Assembly (NCBI GenBank): GCA_016717205.1
Contig: JADKGC010000003.1
Location: 753,495 to 817,494 of the forward strand
From: Candidatus Flexifilum breve
Lineage (GTDB): Bacteria > Chloroflexota > Anaerolineae > Aggregatilineales > Phototrophicaceae
Reading direction: 5' to 3'
DNA length: 64,000 bases
The stretch's first letter is position 1, and the number at the start of each line of letters is the position of its first letter. Both the position numbers and the translations under genes were made by a program. The notes beneath the pieces are model-generated. The model did no database searches. It saw only the letters and a list, made by a program, of their open reading frames with translations, and was not told the DNA's origin. Positions 33,998 through 43,858 of the stretch are shown here, in pieces.

Positions 33998-36900
33998 CTA
34001 TTCTAGCACGGAAGGCGCGTTGAGAAACGCTTGCAGATCCGCGCTGAGCGGCGCAAGTTCAGTGTGCTGCTCGTCGTTGACGATGCGCTCCACCTCGGCG
34101 GGCACTAACTGCTGCTCAATGCGCTGGCGCAGCGCCGCCTCTTCGCCGGGGTCGCGATGCAGCGGTTTGGCGTAGCGCAGAATCGCGCCGAAGCAGCGCG
34201 CGGCCAATTCAGGCTGACGACGGTACAGCGCCAGATCCGCTACCCCATACAGACCATGCAGCACGCCGATCAAGTTGTCGATCTGCAGCCCGATTTCCAG
34301 CCATTGGCGAGCGCTGGCAGTCGCCTCAGCCCACTTGCGGAGGGAAATCTGCACCTGCAGCAGCGCCCCGAGTTGGTTGGCCGTGCTCTGTGGGCGCTTG
34401 ATCTGCTGGCAGAGGGCAATGCCGCGTAGAAAATAGCTTTCAGACGCTTCGAGTTCACCGAACTGAGCGCTGAGATAACCGAGATTACCGTGTAACTGGG
34501 AGAGCGCGATCTGCGCGCCGGATGTTTCACCCAAGCGGATGCAAACATCTCCCCAGCGCCGCGCCTCCGCGTAATCGCCTTTGGTCGCGTAGATCGCCGT
34601 GAGCGTATTGGTCGTATTGACCATCGCAAACCGGTCGCTGTGCTTCTCGTTGAGTTCCAACGCCTGCAAAGCATAGTGCACCGCTTGATCGAAATTCTTA
34701 TCCAAAAAGTACGCCGACGCGAAGATGTTGTAAGCGCGTCCGATCCAATACTCCAGACCGAGAGCCGAAGCGATGCTCAATGCCCGCTGGCCCAGCGCGA
34801 TCATTTGCGCTGTCTCACCCAGGTCATAGAAGATGACCGCGTAGTTCATCAGCGTTTCGATGACGGTCACGTCCTGTCGGTCAGCATACAGGCGGAGCGC
34901 CTCTTCTATCTGGCTGCGCGCGACCTTGAGATCACCGCGACGCACGTTCAACATACCGAGCAAGACAAGCGCTCCGGCGCGCATGGCCGGATCTTGGCGC
35001 TCTTCCGCCACCTCAAGCACACTCTGAGCGACCGCCTCGGCTGGCTGATGTTCGAACAATTGGTAGAGCGCTTTGCCGTACAGCAGTTGGAGCGCGATGC
35101 GCTCCGGCAACAACGCAGCATCCGCTGTCGCTGTCAGCATTTCATCCAGCAGCCTGCGCAGCAATTTGTATTCCCCGCGCCGAAACAAGTTCTCGCATTC
35201 GCGCTGGGCATAGCGCAGCGCCATCGCGACTTCCCCAGCGGCCCGCCACCATGTATATAAGCGTCCAAAGTAGTTCAGGTCATCGGGGTAAATGGCCTCG
35301 ACAGCCAGCGCCGCCCGCCGATAATCTTCCGGACGGGCGAGATGCAGCAGCCCCTCGCGCATTTTGTCATGACTGAAGCGCAGCGACCCGGCGCGCGTGG
35401 TGATCAGCGCGACATTGATGCCGCGCACCATCCACGCATCAAGATCCGCCTCCGAATCCAATTTACGTACATAAGCCAAGTCAATTTCGCGGCCATAGAG
35501 TGCGGCCAAAATCATGAGCACCTGCTCAGATTCCGGGAGCAAACGTAAACGTCGCACGCTGATATCGAGCATGCCTTGGGAGAGCACAGTCTCAGGCAAG
35601 GTCTCGCGTCCAATTTCGCGCAGGCTCCCCGACGTCTGCGCCAGCGTCCGCAGCGTTTCCACGAGGAAGAACGCATTGCCTTCGGTGTGATGCATGAGGA
35701 AATCAACAACCTGGGGATCGCGCCCGCTCTCACCCAGAATGGCGGGGCTGAGCAAGCGGATTTCGTCGTACGTGAACGGCAGCAGCGTCAGCACCTGCGC
35801 CGCTGGGAACAGATCCGGCATCAGGAGCGCTTCATCCGGGCGATACGACGCGATGATGATCATGGGCAGATCTTTCACCTGCTCGACGAGCTGCACCAGC
35901 GGGTACAAGCTTTCCGTCAGCCAGTGAATATCTTCCACGAGCAGCATCGTCGGCGTGTGCAGCCGTATAAAGACATCGGTGATCGTCAGGCTCATGCGCT
36001 GCTGATATTGTTCGCCATCCAACCGGGCAGCTACGTCGACGCGCCGCCCTTGCAGCGCATCAATATCCGGCACAATGTCCTTGAGGATGCTCAGCTCGCT
36101 CTCGTGCATCGGCACTTTGAGGGCGAGCGCGCGCAGCGGTTCATACCACAATTGGAACGGCTGGCTGTCGTTCTCCAGCGCCTGCCCGACGATGACGTTC
36201 ATGCCGTGCACGAGCCCGCGAATGCGCAGTTCGTCGAGCAAGCGGGACTTTCCCACGCCCGACTCCCCGCCGATCAGGTATGCGCCGCCGCGCCCGTAGG
36301 TCGCCGCCCGCAGCGCCTCTTCGAGCAGTCTTTGCTCAGTCTCCCGCCCCACAAACGGCGCGGCCTGCAAAAAGCTTTCGCGGATGACCGCATCTTCGCT
36401 CGTCAGCGGCATGTCTGACGCTCTGAGCAGATCGACGATCACGCTGGCGGCGTCGCTGTAGCGGGTGTTGCGGTCACGCGTGAGCAGCCGCGCGATGACG
36501 GCCGTCACATCCGGATTGGTCACCGCGGCGACGGGGTGCATATCAGGCGTTTCATGCTGAATACTGTGCATCAGCTTGGTGATATTGCGCGTCTGATACG
36601 GGAAGTGCCCCGTGTACAGCTCGTACGCAATCAGCCCGACCGCGTATAGGTCACTTTGCGCGCTGCATGTGCTGCCACTGAAGATTTCGGGCGCGATATA
36701 TGCCAGCGTGCCCGAAAGATCGCTCACAAGATTAGCTTCGGAGACCAGCCCGAAATCGAGCAAGCGCAGCTTACCCCCGCTGTACAACAGGTTATCCGGC
36801 TTGATGTCGCGGTGCACGACCCCATGTCGGTGCAGGTAGGCTAAGCCTTGCAGTAGTTCGATCAACAGGCAGGTTTTCGCGTGCATGTTCAGCCCCAACA

Positions 36901-37240
36901 TCTGGCTGAACTGCAGGATATTCTGCGGCAGGTCCAGAATTTCCATCGTGAAGTACGGCTGATCGTGATCAGTGAAGCCGTAATCCATCACGCTGATAAT
37001 ATTGGGGTGGCGCAGCGCCGCCAGCGTGCGGAACTCATTCGCCAGCGAGATGCGGCTGGCTTTCGGCGTTTGATCGGGCGTAGCGCTGCCCGCGCGCACG
37101 ATCTTTAACGCCACACGCGTCGCGGTGAGGCGATCAAAGGCTTCATAGACGATGCCCATGCCCCCCTGCCCCAAGACGCCGTGCAGTTCATACCGGCGGG
37201 CAATCGTCTCAAATGCATTCAGTGCAGAAACCGATACCAT
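33998..37240 (-). CDS. Ser/Thr kinase-AAA ATPase-TPR fusion
   Basis: A 1080-residue multidomain regulator. The Hanks-type kinase spans about 15-270 (GQGGMGIVYEAFD loop; HRDIKPDNLLY catalytic; DFGLVSEA). An AAA_16/STAND-type ATPase follows (FVGRETEQRLLEEAL; Walker A GGESGVGKSRLLDEL near residue 325; TMLLVEDIHWL Walker B). The last about 400 residues form helical TPR-like repeats (ALQALELNEKHSDRFAM). Such kinase-STAND fusions are signal transducers; ligand and targets are not known. The gene is monocistronic-looking, with a 76-base gap after it. Confidence 0.9.
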   Translation of the reverse strand: MVSVSALNAFETIARRYELHGVLGQGGMGIVYEAFDRLTATRVALKIVRAGSATPDQTPKASRISLANEFRTLAALRHPNIISVMDYGFTDHDQPYFTMEILDLPQNILQFSQMLGLNMHAKTCLLIELLQGLAYLHRHGVVHRDIKPDNLLYSGGKLRLLDFGLVSEANLVSDLSGTLAYIAPEIFSGSTCSAQSDLYAVGLIAYELYTGHFPYQTRNITKLMHSIQHETPDMHPVAAVTNPDVTAVIARLLTRDRNTRYSDAASVIVDLLRASDMPLTSEDAVIRESFLQAAPFVGRETEQRLLEEALRAATYGRGGAYLIGGESGVGKSRLLDELRIRGLVHGMNVIVGQALENDSQPFQLWYEPLRALALKVPMHESELSILKDIVPDIDALQGRRVDVAARLDGEQYQQRMSLTITDVFIRLHTPTMLLVEDIHWLTESLYPLVQLVEQVKDLPMIIIASYRPDEALLMPDLFPAAQVLTLLPFTYDEIRLLSPAILGESGRDPQVVDFLMHHTEGNAFFLVETLRTLAQTSGSLREIGRETLPETVLSQGMLDISVRRLRLLPESEQVLMILAALYGREIDLAYVRKLDSEADLDAWMVRGINVALITTRAGSLRFSHDKMREGLLHLARPEDYRRAALAVEAIYPDDLNYFGRLYTWWRAAGEVAMALRYAQRECENLFRRGEYKLLRRLLDEMLTATADAALLPERIALQLLYGKALYQLFEHQPAEAVAQSVLEVAEERQDPAMRAGALVLLGMLNVRRGDLKVARSQIEEALRLYADRQDVTVIETLMNYAVIFYDLGETAQMIALGQRALSIASALGLEYWIGRAYNIFASAYFLDKNFDQAVHYALQALELNEKHSDRFAMVNTTNTLTAIYATKGDYAEARRWGDVCIRLGETSGAQIALSQLHGNLGYLSAQFGELEASESYFLRGIALCQQIKRPQSTANQLGALLQVQISLRKWAEATASARQWLEIGLQIDNLIGVLHGLYGVADLALYRRQPELAARCFGAILRYAKPLHRDPGEEAALRQRIEQQLVPAEVERIVNDEQHTELAPLSADLQAFLNAPSVLE

Positions 37241-37320
37241 AGCATCCCGCAGTACGTTAGATCACCTTAATCATTCTATACGAGATTCCGAACGCCAGAA
37301 TAAATGAGTAAAAAGCCATA

Positions 37321-37974
37321 TCAAAACAGGCGTAATTGGCGCAATGGGGCGAAGGTCATGCGGTGCAGCGGCGTCGGGCCATGCTCGCGGAGCGCCGTGT
37401 GATGGGTCGCCACGCCATAGCCTTTGTGCCCGGCAAAACCGTAACCGGGATACTGCGCGTCGTACTCGACCATCCAGCCATCCCGCGCGACTTTCGCGAG
37501 AATGCTGGCGGCGGCGATGCTCAGCGACAGGCTGTCGCCTTTAATGAGCGCGGTGTGCGGGAGCTGGCGGTTCGTCCAGCGAATGGAGTCGATCAGCAGG
37601 TAGTCCGGGGTGACCTGCGCCTGCACGAGGGCGAGCGCGCGTTCCATCGCCAGGCAGGTCGCCGGGACAATGCCGAGCGCATCGATCTCGTGGGCTTCAG
37701 CGCGACCGACGCCCCACGCCCGCGCGGTCGTCTGGATGCGCTCAACCAGATTGCCCCGTGCCCGCGCGCTGACCTGTTTGCTGTCGTAGACGCCAGCGAG
37801 GAGCTGCGCGACATCGTCACGGTCGAGGGGGAGGCAGACCGCTCCCGCCGCCACCGGCCCCGCCCACGCGCCGCGGCCTGCCTCGTCGATCCCGACAATG
37901 ACACGATAGCCCGCCGCCACCAGGGCGTGTTCGTGCAGCAGGCCAGCCGTGCCGGGCGCGTGCGGCGCGGTCAT
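37321..37974 (-). CDS. rnhB: Ribonuclease HII
   Basis: RNase HII removes ribonucleotides from DNA and RNA-DNA hybrids. The active-site motif VGIDEAGRGAWAGP contains Asp30-Glu31; YLLIDSI carries the third acidic residue and YDSKQ is also conserved. The product has 217 residues, normal size. Its ATG overlaps the stop of the upstream glycosyltransferase gene by 4 bases, so it is translationally coupled to it. Confidence 0.95.
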   Translation of the reverse strand: MTAPHAPGTAGLLHEHALVAAGYRVIVGIDEAGRGAWAGPVAAGAVCLPLDRDDVAQLLAGVYDSKQVSARARGNLVERIQTTARAWGVGRAEAHEIDALGIVPATCLAMERALALVQAQVTPDYLLIDSIRWTNRQLPHTALIKGDSLSLSIAAASILAKVARDGWMVEYDAQYPGYGFAGHKGYGVATHHTALREHGPTPLHRMTFAPLRQLRLF

Positions 37975-38747
37975 TTGCCGACGGGAATATACACACCCGC
38001 CCGCCAGTTGCGCTGAATATCCCAGATTTCACGCAGCAGTTTGAGCGAGTCCTGAACGAGGCGCATGCGGCTGTCCGCATCAAAGTACCACGTGATCGGC
38101 ACTTCGCGGATCGTGTAGCCGCGCTTCTTCGCGAGAAACAGAATTTCGATGTCGAAGCCGATACCCGTCATCTGCTGCACACTGAACAGGTCTTCGGCGG
38201 CGCGGCGGTTGAACATCTTGAAGCCGCACTGGGTATCTTCGAAGCCACGCACAGCAGTCAGCTTGATGATCCAGTTATTGACGCGCCCCATAAAATGGCG
38301 GTATTCCGGCTCATTGATGCGCTGCGCGCCTGCGCCTTCCCGCGTGCCGATACTCACATCGTAGCCATCAGCGTACGGGGGCAGAAACTTGACGATTTCT
38401 TCGATAGGCATCGAGAGATCCACATCGCAGATGAAGCGGTATTCGCCCTGCGCCGCCAGCATGCCCGCTTTGACTGCCAGCCCTTTGCCGCGCGTTTGTA
38501 CCACCATCAATTTGACGTAGGGATGTTCCACAGCAAACGCCTGCGTCACTTCAGCGGTGCGGTCGTGACTGCCATTCTCCACGACGATCACTTCGGCGCT
38601 GAACGATTGGCTCGCCAGAAACGCATCAATTTTCGCGAGGCTGGGGGGAAGCCGATGTTCCTCGTTGTGCGCGGGCATAATGATCGAAAGCAGGGGGCGC
38701 TGTTCAGGGGTCAAAACTGATTCTCCGTAAGCGCGTTCCACGCGCAT
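37971..38747 (-). CDS. GT2 dolichyl-phosphate beta-glucosyltransferase-like enzyme
   Basis: A GT-A glycosyltransferase of 258 residues. SIIMPAHNEEHRLP (about 21-34), VIVVENGSHDRT, the DxD-type FICDVDLSMP and GFDIEILFLAKKRGY are all present. It resembles enzymes that load glucose or another sugar on a polyprenyl phosphate. It is soluble, since no C-terminal membrane helices appear. ATG 38747 is preceded by GAGGTAAATAC. It is followed by rnhB with a 4-base overlap. Confidence 0.88.
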   Translation of the reverse strand: MRVERAYGESVLTPEQRPLLSIIMPAHNEEHRLPPSLAKIDAFLASQSFSAEVIVVENGSHDRTAEVTQAFAVEHPYVKLMVVQTRGKGLAVKAGMLAAQGEYRFICDVDLSMPIEEIVKFLPPYADGYDVSIGTREGAGAQRINEPEYRHFMGRVNNWIIKLTAVRGFEDTQCGFKMFNRRAAEDLFSVQQMTGIGFDIEILFLAKKRGYTIREVPITWYFDADSRMRLVQDSLKLLREIWDIQRNWRAGVYIPVGK

Positions 38748-38775
38748 GTATTTACCTCACCTTGATCGCTGGGAA

Positions 38776-39732
38776 TCAACCCACGCCGTCCGAAGTCAGC
38801 AGCGCGTCGATCTCCGCAGCCGAGACGCGGCACAGCGCCTGCACCGAGCGCCGCTTCCTGAGCATCCGCGGCAGCCCGATGATTCCGGCGATCATCCCGC
38901 GCAGTTTCGCTCGCGCCGCCTGGCCACGCCACGCACGGATTGCCGCCCATGCCTGCCGCGCCTGCGCCCGTAGAATCTGCCCGCCATATTTGCGCCACAG
39001 CGCGCCGGGCAAATTCTTGACGAGGATGAAGATCAAATTGCGCCCGTCATAGTAACTGGCGGTCACTCCGCCGCCAGTTGCCGACAGATGATGGTACACG
39101 ATTGCGGCGGGTGTGTAAAGACAGCGCCAACCGCTCAGATTGACGCGCCAACCGAGGTCGACATCCTCGCCGGAAAAGAAGAAATCGTCGTCCAGCAGCC
39201 CGATCTGGTCGAGCATAACGCGGCGGTACGCGGACGAACCGCCGCACGCGCTGAAGACGTATTCCTCGCGGTCAAACTGGCCTTCGTCCTTCTGCCACAC
39301 GCCGCGATTCCCGGCACGCCCATCCGTGGTGAAGAAGTCGCCCGTCGTATGGATGTGATCGCGCTTTTCGAACAGCAGCATTTTGCTGGCCACGCTGCCG
39401 ACTTCGGGATGCCGCGCGAACGCATCGACCACCGCCGCCGCCCACTCGGGATCCACTTCGGTGTCGTTGTTGAGCAGCGCCACGATCTCCCCGGTGGCGG
39501 CGCGCATCCCCGTGTTACATGCGCCGGTAAAACCGGTGTTCGTCGGCAGTTCGATCAGCTTGACCCACGGGTACTCCCGCTGGATCAAATCCTGCGAGCC
39601 ATCGCTCGACGCATTGTCGACGATGAGCACTTCGAGCGCGGGGTGTGTTTGCTGGCGGAGCGCCTCCAGGCACACGGGCAAGAAGCGCGCTCCGTTCCAG
39701 TTCGGGATGACGATTGAGAGCGTGACCGGCAT
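38776..39732 (-). CDS. GT2 rhamnosyltransferase-like glycosyltransferase
   Basis: A GT-A enzyme of 318 residues. SIVIPNWNGARFLPVCLEAL, IVDNASSDGS and ALLNNDTEVDPEW (DxD region) are typical, and FFFSGEDVDLGWR is the catalytic ED motif of rhamnosyltransferase-like proteins. A C-terminal basic region (about 240-318) may bind the membrane. The start ATG 39732 overlaps the stop of the aminotransferase gene as TAATG, so the genes are coupled. The RmlD-like gene nearby is consistent with rhamnose as donor, by inference. Confidence 0.88.
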   Translation of the reverse strand: MPVTLSIVIPNWNGARFLPVCLEALRQQTHPALEVLIVDNASSDGSQDLIQREYPWVKLIELPTNTGFTGACNTGMRAATGEIVALLNNDTEVDPEWAAAVVDAFARHPEVGSVASKMLLFEKRDHIHTTGDFFTTDGRAGNRGVWQKDEGQFDREEYVFSACGGSSAYRRVMLDQIGLLDDDFFFSGEDVDLGWRVNLSGWRCLYTPAAIVYHHLSATGGGVTASYYDGRNLIFILVKNLPGALWRKYGGQILRAQARQAWAAIRAWRGQAARAKLRGMIAGIIGLPRMLRKRRSVQALCRVSAAEIDALLTSDGVG

Positions 39733-41078
39733 TAGACAATCGTGTCCAGTACGCTGCCGAGGATGCTGATGATCTCGTCGACTTCCGCCGCGCTGATGAC
39801 GAGCGGCGGTGCGAAAGCGAGCGTGCTGCCGCCGTTGCGCGTGCGCAGCCCGCGATCCTGACACATGCGCATGACTTTAGCCGCCAGCGCCGGGTCGGCC
39901 GTCTTGGAGTCTTTGTCGCTCACCAGTTCCACACCGCAGATCAAACCGAGGCCGCGCACATCGCCGACAAAGCGGAACTCTTTGAACGCTTCCAGACCTG
40001 CTTGCAGGCGCGCGCCCATCTGCGCGGCATGTTCGACCAGCTTCTCATCCTCAATCAGTTCGAGGTTGCGCAGCGCAACCGCGCACGCCGTCGCGTGACC
40101 GGAATAGGTATAGCCATGCATCCAGCTATCGGTATCCGGCGCGCTCTGAATCGCATCGTAAATCGCATCACTGATCTGGTTGCCGCCGAGCGGTTGGTAG
40201 CCGCTGGTGATCGCCTTGGCGAACGACAGAATATCGGGCTGCACGCCGTAGCGGTTCAAGCCGAACAGTTCGCCTGTGCGCCCAAAGCCTGTGATCACCT
40301 CGTCGGCGATCAGCAGCACATTGTACTGGTCGCAGATTTCGCGGATGCGGGGGAAGTAGTCGTCGGGCGGGACGATGACGCCGCCGACGCCCTGCACCGG
40401 CTCGGCGATGAACGCCGCGACCGTCTCCGGCCCTTCACGCAGAATCGCTTCTTCGAGGAGGCGAGCCGCCGCCGTGCCGATCGTTTCACCGGGTTTGACT
40501 TCACCGTCAAAGCGGTAAGGATACGGCGCGCCGATATGCACGAAACCGGGGACTGCCGGGCCAAACATCTTGTGATAGCGTTCGATGCCTGTCGCGAAGG
40601 TCGCCGCCAGCGTGATGCCGTGGTAGGCGAACTTGCGCGCGATGATCTTCACTTTTTCCGGCTTGCCCAACCGCTTGAAGTAGTAGCGGGCGATTTTAAA
40701 AGCGCTGTCATTCGCTTCTGACCCGCCGGAGGTGAAAAAGGTCGTTTTGAGGTTGGCATACGCATAACCGGAGAGCTTTTTCGCCAACTGGGTTGCGGGG
40801 ATGTTGGTCATGCCCGCGAAATTCGAGGTGAAGGCCATGCGTTTCATCTGGTCGTAGGCGGCCTGCGCCAGTTCTTCGCGCCCATAGCCGACATCGACGT
40901 TCCACAGCCCCGCCATCCCGTCGAGGATTTTGCGGCCGTCGGCGGTGTAGAGATACACGCCTTCGCCGCGCTCAATCACCAGTGGATCGGCGTGCGTTTT
41001 CGGGTGCTGGAGCGGGTGGAGCTGCAGCTTGTCCTGTTCCTGTAAAGTGGCATTATCCAGTTGAGAAGTGGTCATCAT
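39732..41078 (-). CDS. Class III PLP-dependent aminotransferase
   Basis: A 448-residue fold-type I enzyme of the omega-amino acid:pyruvate/putrescine group. FFTSGGSEANDSAFKIAR binds phosphate, LLIADEVITGFGRTG carries the cofactor Asp, and FAKAITSGYQPLGG carries the Schiff-base Lys. The substrate is uncertain (beta-alanine, GABA, putrescine or an amino sugar precursor). Two adjacent ATG codons at 41078 and 41075. It is first in a unit with two GT2 genes and rnhB; the association with glycosyltransferases could point to an amino sugar, but that is speculative. Confidence 0.88.
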   Translation of the reverse strand: MMTTSQLDNATLQEQDKLQLHPLQHPKTHADPLVIERGEGVYLYTADGRKILDGMAGLWNVDVGYGREELAQAAYDQMKRMAFTSNFAGMTNIPATQLAKKLSGYAYANLKTTFFTSGGSEANDSAFKIARYYFKRLGKPEKVKIIARKFAYHGITLAATFATGIERYHKMFGPAVPGFVHIGAPYPYRFDGEVKPGETIGTAAARLLEEAILREGPETVAAFIAEPVQGVGGVIVPPDDYFPRIREICDQYNVLLIADEVITGFGRTGELFGLNRYGVQPDILSFAKAITSGYQPLGGNQISDAIYDAIQSAPDTDSWMHGYTYSGHATACAVALRNLELIEDEKLVEHAAQMGARLQAGLEAFKEFRFVGDVRGLGLICGVELVSDKDSKTADPALAAKVMRMCQDRGLRTRNGGSTLAFAPPLVISAAEVDEIISILGSVLDTIV

Positions 41079-41117
41079 AAGCGCCTTTTTTTGGTTTGGT
41101 CATGCTGGCTACCGAGT

Positions 41118-42044
41118 CTATATCGAGAACATGCTGTTGTACAGGACATGGAATAGCGAGGGCGCGATCAGGTTACGCGACCGCTCGAAAATGTAGCCGA
41201 ACGCCAGCCCTAACCCCATCTGAAACGCCAGTGTACTCGCCAACGCCGTGAGCACCCCGCCCGGTTCGCCGAAATTGCTGTAGCCGAGGCCGACATGCCA
41301 CACACCGAAGATCACGGCTTGCAGCACCAGCGCCCACCCCGGCGACAGCAGGCGGCGCAGTCGGATTTGCAGCGCGCCCCGGAACAAGAATTCCTCGAAG
41401 AAGCCGTTGTTGAGCGCGTTGGACAGGATCACCTGCCCCACCCAACTGAGCAGCGCCCCGTTGACGATCAAATAGGCGATAGCCAGCACGGGCACGATGC
41501 ACCAGATGAACGTCACGCGCAGGACGCGGTGACCGCGCCCTAACCCGAGATCCGGCAGCTTGGCACCGAGCAGCAGGAGCAAAATCAGCGGAATGACGAA
41601 GTACAACACGGGGTTGGTCAGGTAATTGTCGTTGCCGAACGTCCGCCCACTGAAGCGTTCAAGCGCGTCGACCAACGGCGTCCAACCCGGAATAACGGTG
41701 TTGAACGGGATGAGATCATGAAACTGCATCCCACGGAGCCCCGTCAACCCGATGAGGAGGAAAATCACGGCGAGCTGCAAATAGATTTTGCGCCGCTCCC
41801 CGGCGTCCACTTCGGCAAGGTGCGGGTTGGGTTGGGTGTTCAGCGCCGTGATCAGCATGAACACGGCGATCCCCGTGAGGCTGGCGAGGCCGCCCCAGGG
41901 CGTATGCCCATAGGCGAGCAGCACGACCGCGCCGATCACCCACAGGGCGATGAACGCCAGAGTCGCGCGGGAACGAAAAGTTTCAGACAGAATGGATTGG
42001 GCTTGCTGCCGAACCGATGGTGTGGCTAAAGCGTGGGCGGTCAT
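41118..42044 (-). CDS. CPBP-family intramembrane protease
   Basis: A membrane protein of about 308 residues with roughly eight helices. The Abi/CPBP motifs are present: FFEEFLFRGALQ (Glu-Glu and Arg, about residues 225-236), FGVWHVG, and HVLYNSM near the C-terminus. The family includes CAAX-type prenyl endopeptidases and proteins of bacteriocin self-immunity; the target is unknown. ATG 42044 has AGGGAG upstream and is preferred to 42071. Confidence 0.9.
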   Translation of the reverse strand: MTAHALATPSVRQQAQSILSETFRSRATLAFIALWVIGAVVLLAYGHTPWGGLASLTGIAVFMLITALNTQPNPHLAEVDAGERRKIYLQLAVIFLLIGLTGLRGMQFHDLIPFNTVIPGWTPLVDALERFSGRTFGNDNYLTNPVLYFVIPLILLLLLGAKLPDLGLGRGHRVLRVTFIWCIVPVLAIAYLIVNGALLSWVGQVILSNALNNGFFEEFLFRGALQIRLRRLLSPGWALVLQAVIFGVWHVGLGYSNFGEPGGVLTALASTLAFQMGLGLAFGYIFERSRNLIAPSLFHVLYNSMFSI

Positions 42045-42146
42045 GGTGCTCCCTTGAATGGCACCGCGCACAGATTAAACCGCTGACGAGGATGAAAGGG
42101 TACGGTGAGAGCAGGGACAAGGTGGTCCCTGCTCGGTCGTGCGCGG

Positions 42147-43004
42147 TTAGCGGAATAAACCTTCTTTGGTCAGAAATGCGTCCACCGCGGCCTGCCACGG
42201 TCGCAGCGTCACACCCACTATTTTACCTGCCAAATTCGCCAGAGGGGTAAATTCCGGCGGCGTCGACGGGCGCGCCCACGCATGGCTGGTGATGCGTCCG
42301 ATCGGCATCTCGGCGTAACCCGCATGATCCAGCACGTAACGCGCGAAGTCGTAGCGCGAACAGTAGCCCTCGTTGACCATGTGATACACCCCCCAACGCC
42401 GCGTCGCCATCAGGTTGACCAGCGCGACCGCCAGATCGTCGTTATACGTCGGACACGCGATCTCGTTAACGACCACCTTCAGCGGTTTGCCCGCCGCCGC
42501 TGCGCCCAACATTGTCTGAATGAAGTTTTTGCCGCCGTGCGCGAACAACCACGAGGTGCGCGCGATCATGTGGCGTGGGTTAACCCCGACGACCGCCTGT
42601 TCGCCGACCCATTTGCTGTAGCCGTACGGGTTGATGGGCTGCGTCCAGTCGTATTCGCGGTACGGCTGTTTCGCCTTGCCATCGAACACCTCGTTGCTGC
42701 TCACGTACAGAATCGGGACGCCGAGATCCGCCGTCGCCGCCGCAACATTGCCCGCCCCCAGTCCGTTGATCGTGATCGCCTTGTCCGGCTCACGCGCGCA
42801 GCCATCCACGTCTGTCCACGCCGCCGGGTGAATCACAAAGTCGGGCTGTGCCGCGGCGATCCACGCGCGGGTGGCCGAGTAATCGGCAATGTCAAATTCG
42901 GCGACATCGGCGGGGATCGGCGTATGCCCGCGCGTGCTCAACACCTCGACCACCCGTGAACCTAACCGCCCCGCCGCGCCCGTCACCAGTACCCGCATGG
43001 CCAT
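42147..43004 (-). CDS. rmlD: RmlD-like dTDP-4-dehydrorhamnose reductase
   Basis: An extended SDR of 283-285 residues (two in-frame ATG, 43004 and 42998). VLVTGAAGRLGSRV binds the cofactor, the catalytic YGYSKWVGEQ holds the YxxxK pair, and EVFDGKAKQPYREYDWTQPINPYG is the substrate region of RmlD/SDR-RfbD proteins. It would reduce dTDP-4-keto-L-rhamnose to dTDP-L-rhamnose; rmlA and rmlB are at 3.4-6.4 kb. An rmlC (3,5-epimerase) is not seen, so the pathway may be completed elsewhere or the enzyme may act on another sugar. Confidence 0.8.
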   Translation of the reverse strand: MAMRVLVTGAAGRLGSRVVEVLSTRGHTPIPADVAEFDIADYSATRAWIAAAQPDFVIHPAAWTDVDGCAREPDKAITINGLGAGNVAAATADLGVPILYVSSNEVFDGKAKQPYREYDWTQPINPYGYSKWVGEQAVVGVNPRHMIARTSWLFAHGGKNFIQTMLGAAAAGKPLKVVVNEIACPTYNDDLAVALVNLMATRRWGVYHMVNEGYCSRYDFARYVLDHAGYAEMPIGRITSHAWARPSTPPEFTPLANLAGKIVGVTLRPWQAAVDAFLTKEGLFR

Positions 43005-43030
43005 CCCTTTGCAAAGTGAGTTCTAGCACC

Positions 43031-43132
43031 AGGACTGAGGTTTGAGGACTGAGGACTGAGAAAAACCGTTTCAGGGTTATAAGAGCAGACATCACTCTCG
43101 TACAAATTCTCAGTCCTTTCACCTCAGTCCTA
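43031..43132. repeat. GGACTGAG-type palindromic repeat
   Basis: Words AGGACTGAGG, GGACTGAGGACTGAG and their complements form a long inverted repeat just upstream of rmlD and covering the end of the PLD gene. A second copy is at 51755-51824. Confidence 0.65.
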
Positions 43133-43858
43133 AATCATGACTATCCGTTCGTCGCTGCGCGTGTGCGCCCAGACTGGGCTGAAATAGCGATTGTGCAGGT
43201 CGATCACCTCGTTGACATCGGTCACGGGTTCGATCACCTCGCGCCCCTGCGCCGCCTTGCGCCATGCGAAGTCGGTCAGGTTCGCCGAACCTTTGAACGC
43301 CAGCAGCCCATCGATCACCACAATTTTCTGATGCGGAAAGTGCGGGCTGTCATTTGGGAAGACCTGCAGTTTCAAGCGCGGCGCTTCGTCGTGATACTCG
43401 GTGATCTCGCGCAGCACCATATCATGCTTGATACCGGAGACGATGCCGCGCACATCGACGCGCTGCGCCGTCAGTTTGAGCGCGCCGAGGATCAGCACGC
43501 TGATGCCATAGGTCGTGAAATGCACAAACTTCTCAGCATTTTGCAGCGCCTCGAATAACGCGCGGATCGGCGGGTATGGCGTGTACTGCCCATACGGCGA
43601 CATGACCGATTCGCGGGTCTTGCGGGCAATCCGGGCCAGTGCCTGACTGTGCTCGATCAGGTCTTTGTAGTGCAGATCCAGCCCTTTGGCGCGTAAATAC
43701 TCATCCGGCATCGGGTAACGGTCGGTGGCGATGTACTGCACGCCGTATACCGGGCACACCACCCGCCCCACGTCGACCAGCAGCGCGTAACACCGTTCGC
43801 ACAAATAGCCCGGCGGCGTAAACCGCAGCAGCGAATCAATATCAAAGCCCGTTTGCAC
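43130..43858 (-). CDS. Phospholipase D-like (HKD) protein with N-terminal CxxC
   Basis: A 242-residue protein of the PLD superfamily with a single HxK(x)4D motif (HQKIVVID near residue 180) followed by GSANLT, like Nuc-type endonucleases or cardiolipin synthase-like single-domain members. The N-terminus has CERC (about 20-23) and a further Cys, possibly a small zinc site; the helical segment ALARIARKTRESVMSPYGQYT is unusual. Nuclease activity is likely by family, not proven. It overlaps the preceding small gene by one base, so the two are co-translated. Confidence 0.75.
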   Translation of the reverse strand: MQTGFDIDSLLRFTPPGYLCERCYALLVDVGRVVCPVYGVQYIATDRYPMPDEYLRAKGLDLHYKDLIEHSQALARIARKTRESVMSPYGQYTPYPPIRALFEALQNAEKFVHFTTYGISVLILGALKLTAQRVDVRGIVSGIKHDMVLREITEYHDEAPRLKLQVFPNDSPHFPHQKIVVIDGLLAFKGSANLTDFAWRKAAQGREVIEPVTDVNEVIDLHNRYFSPVWAHTRSDERIVMI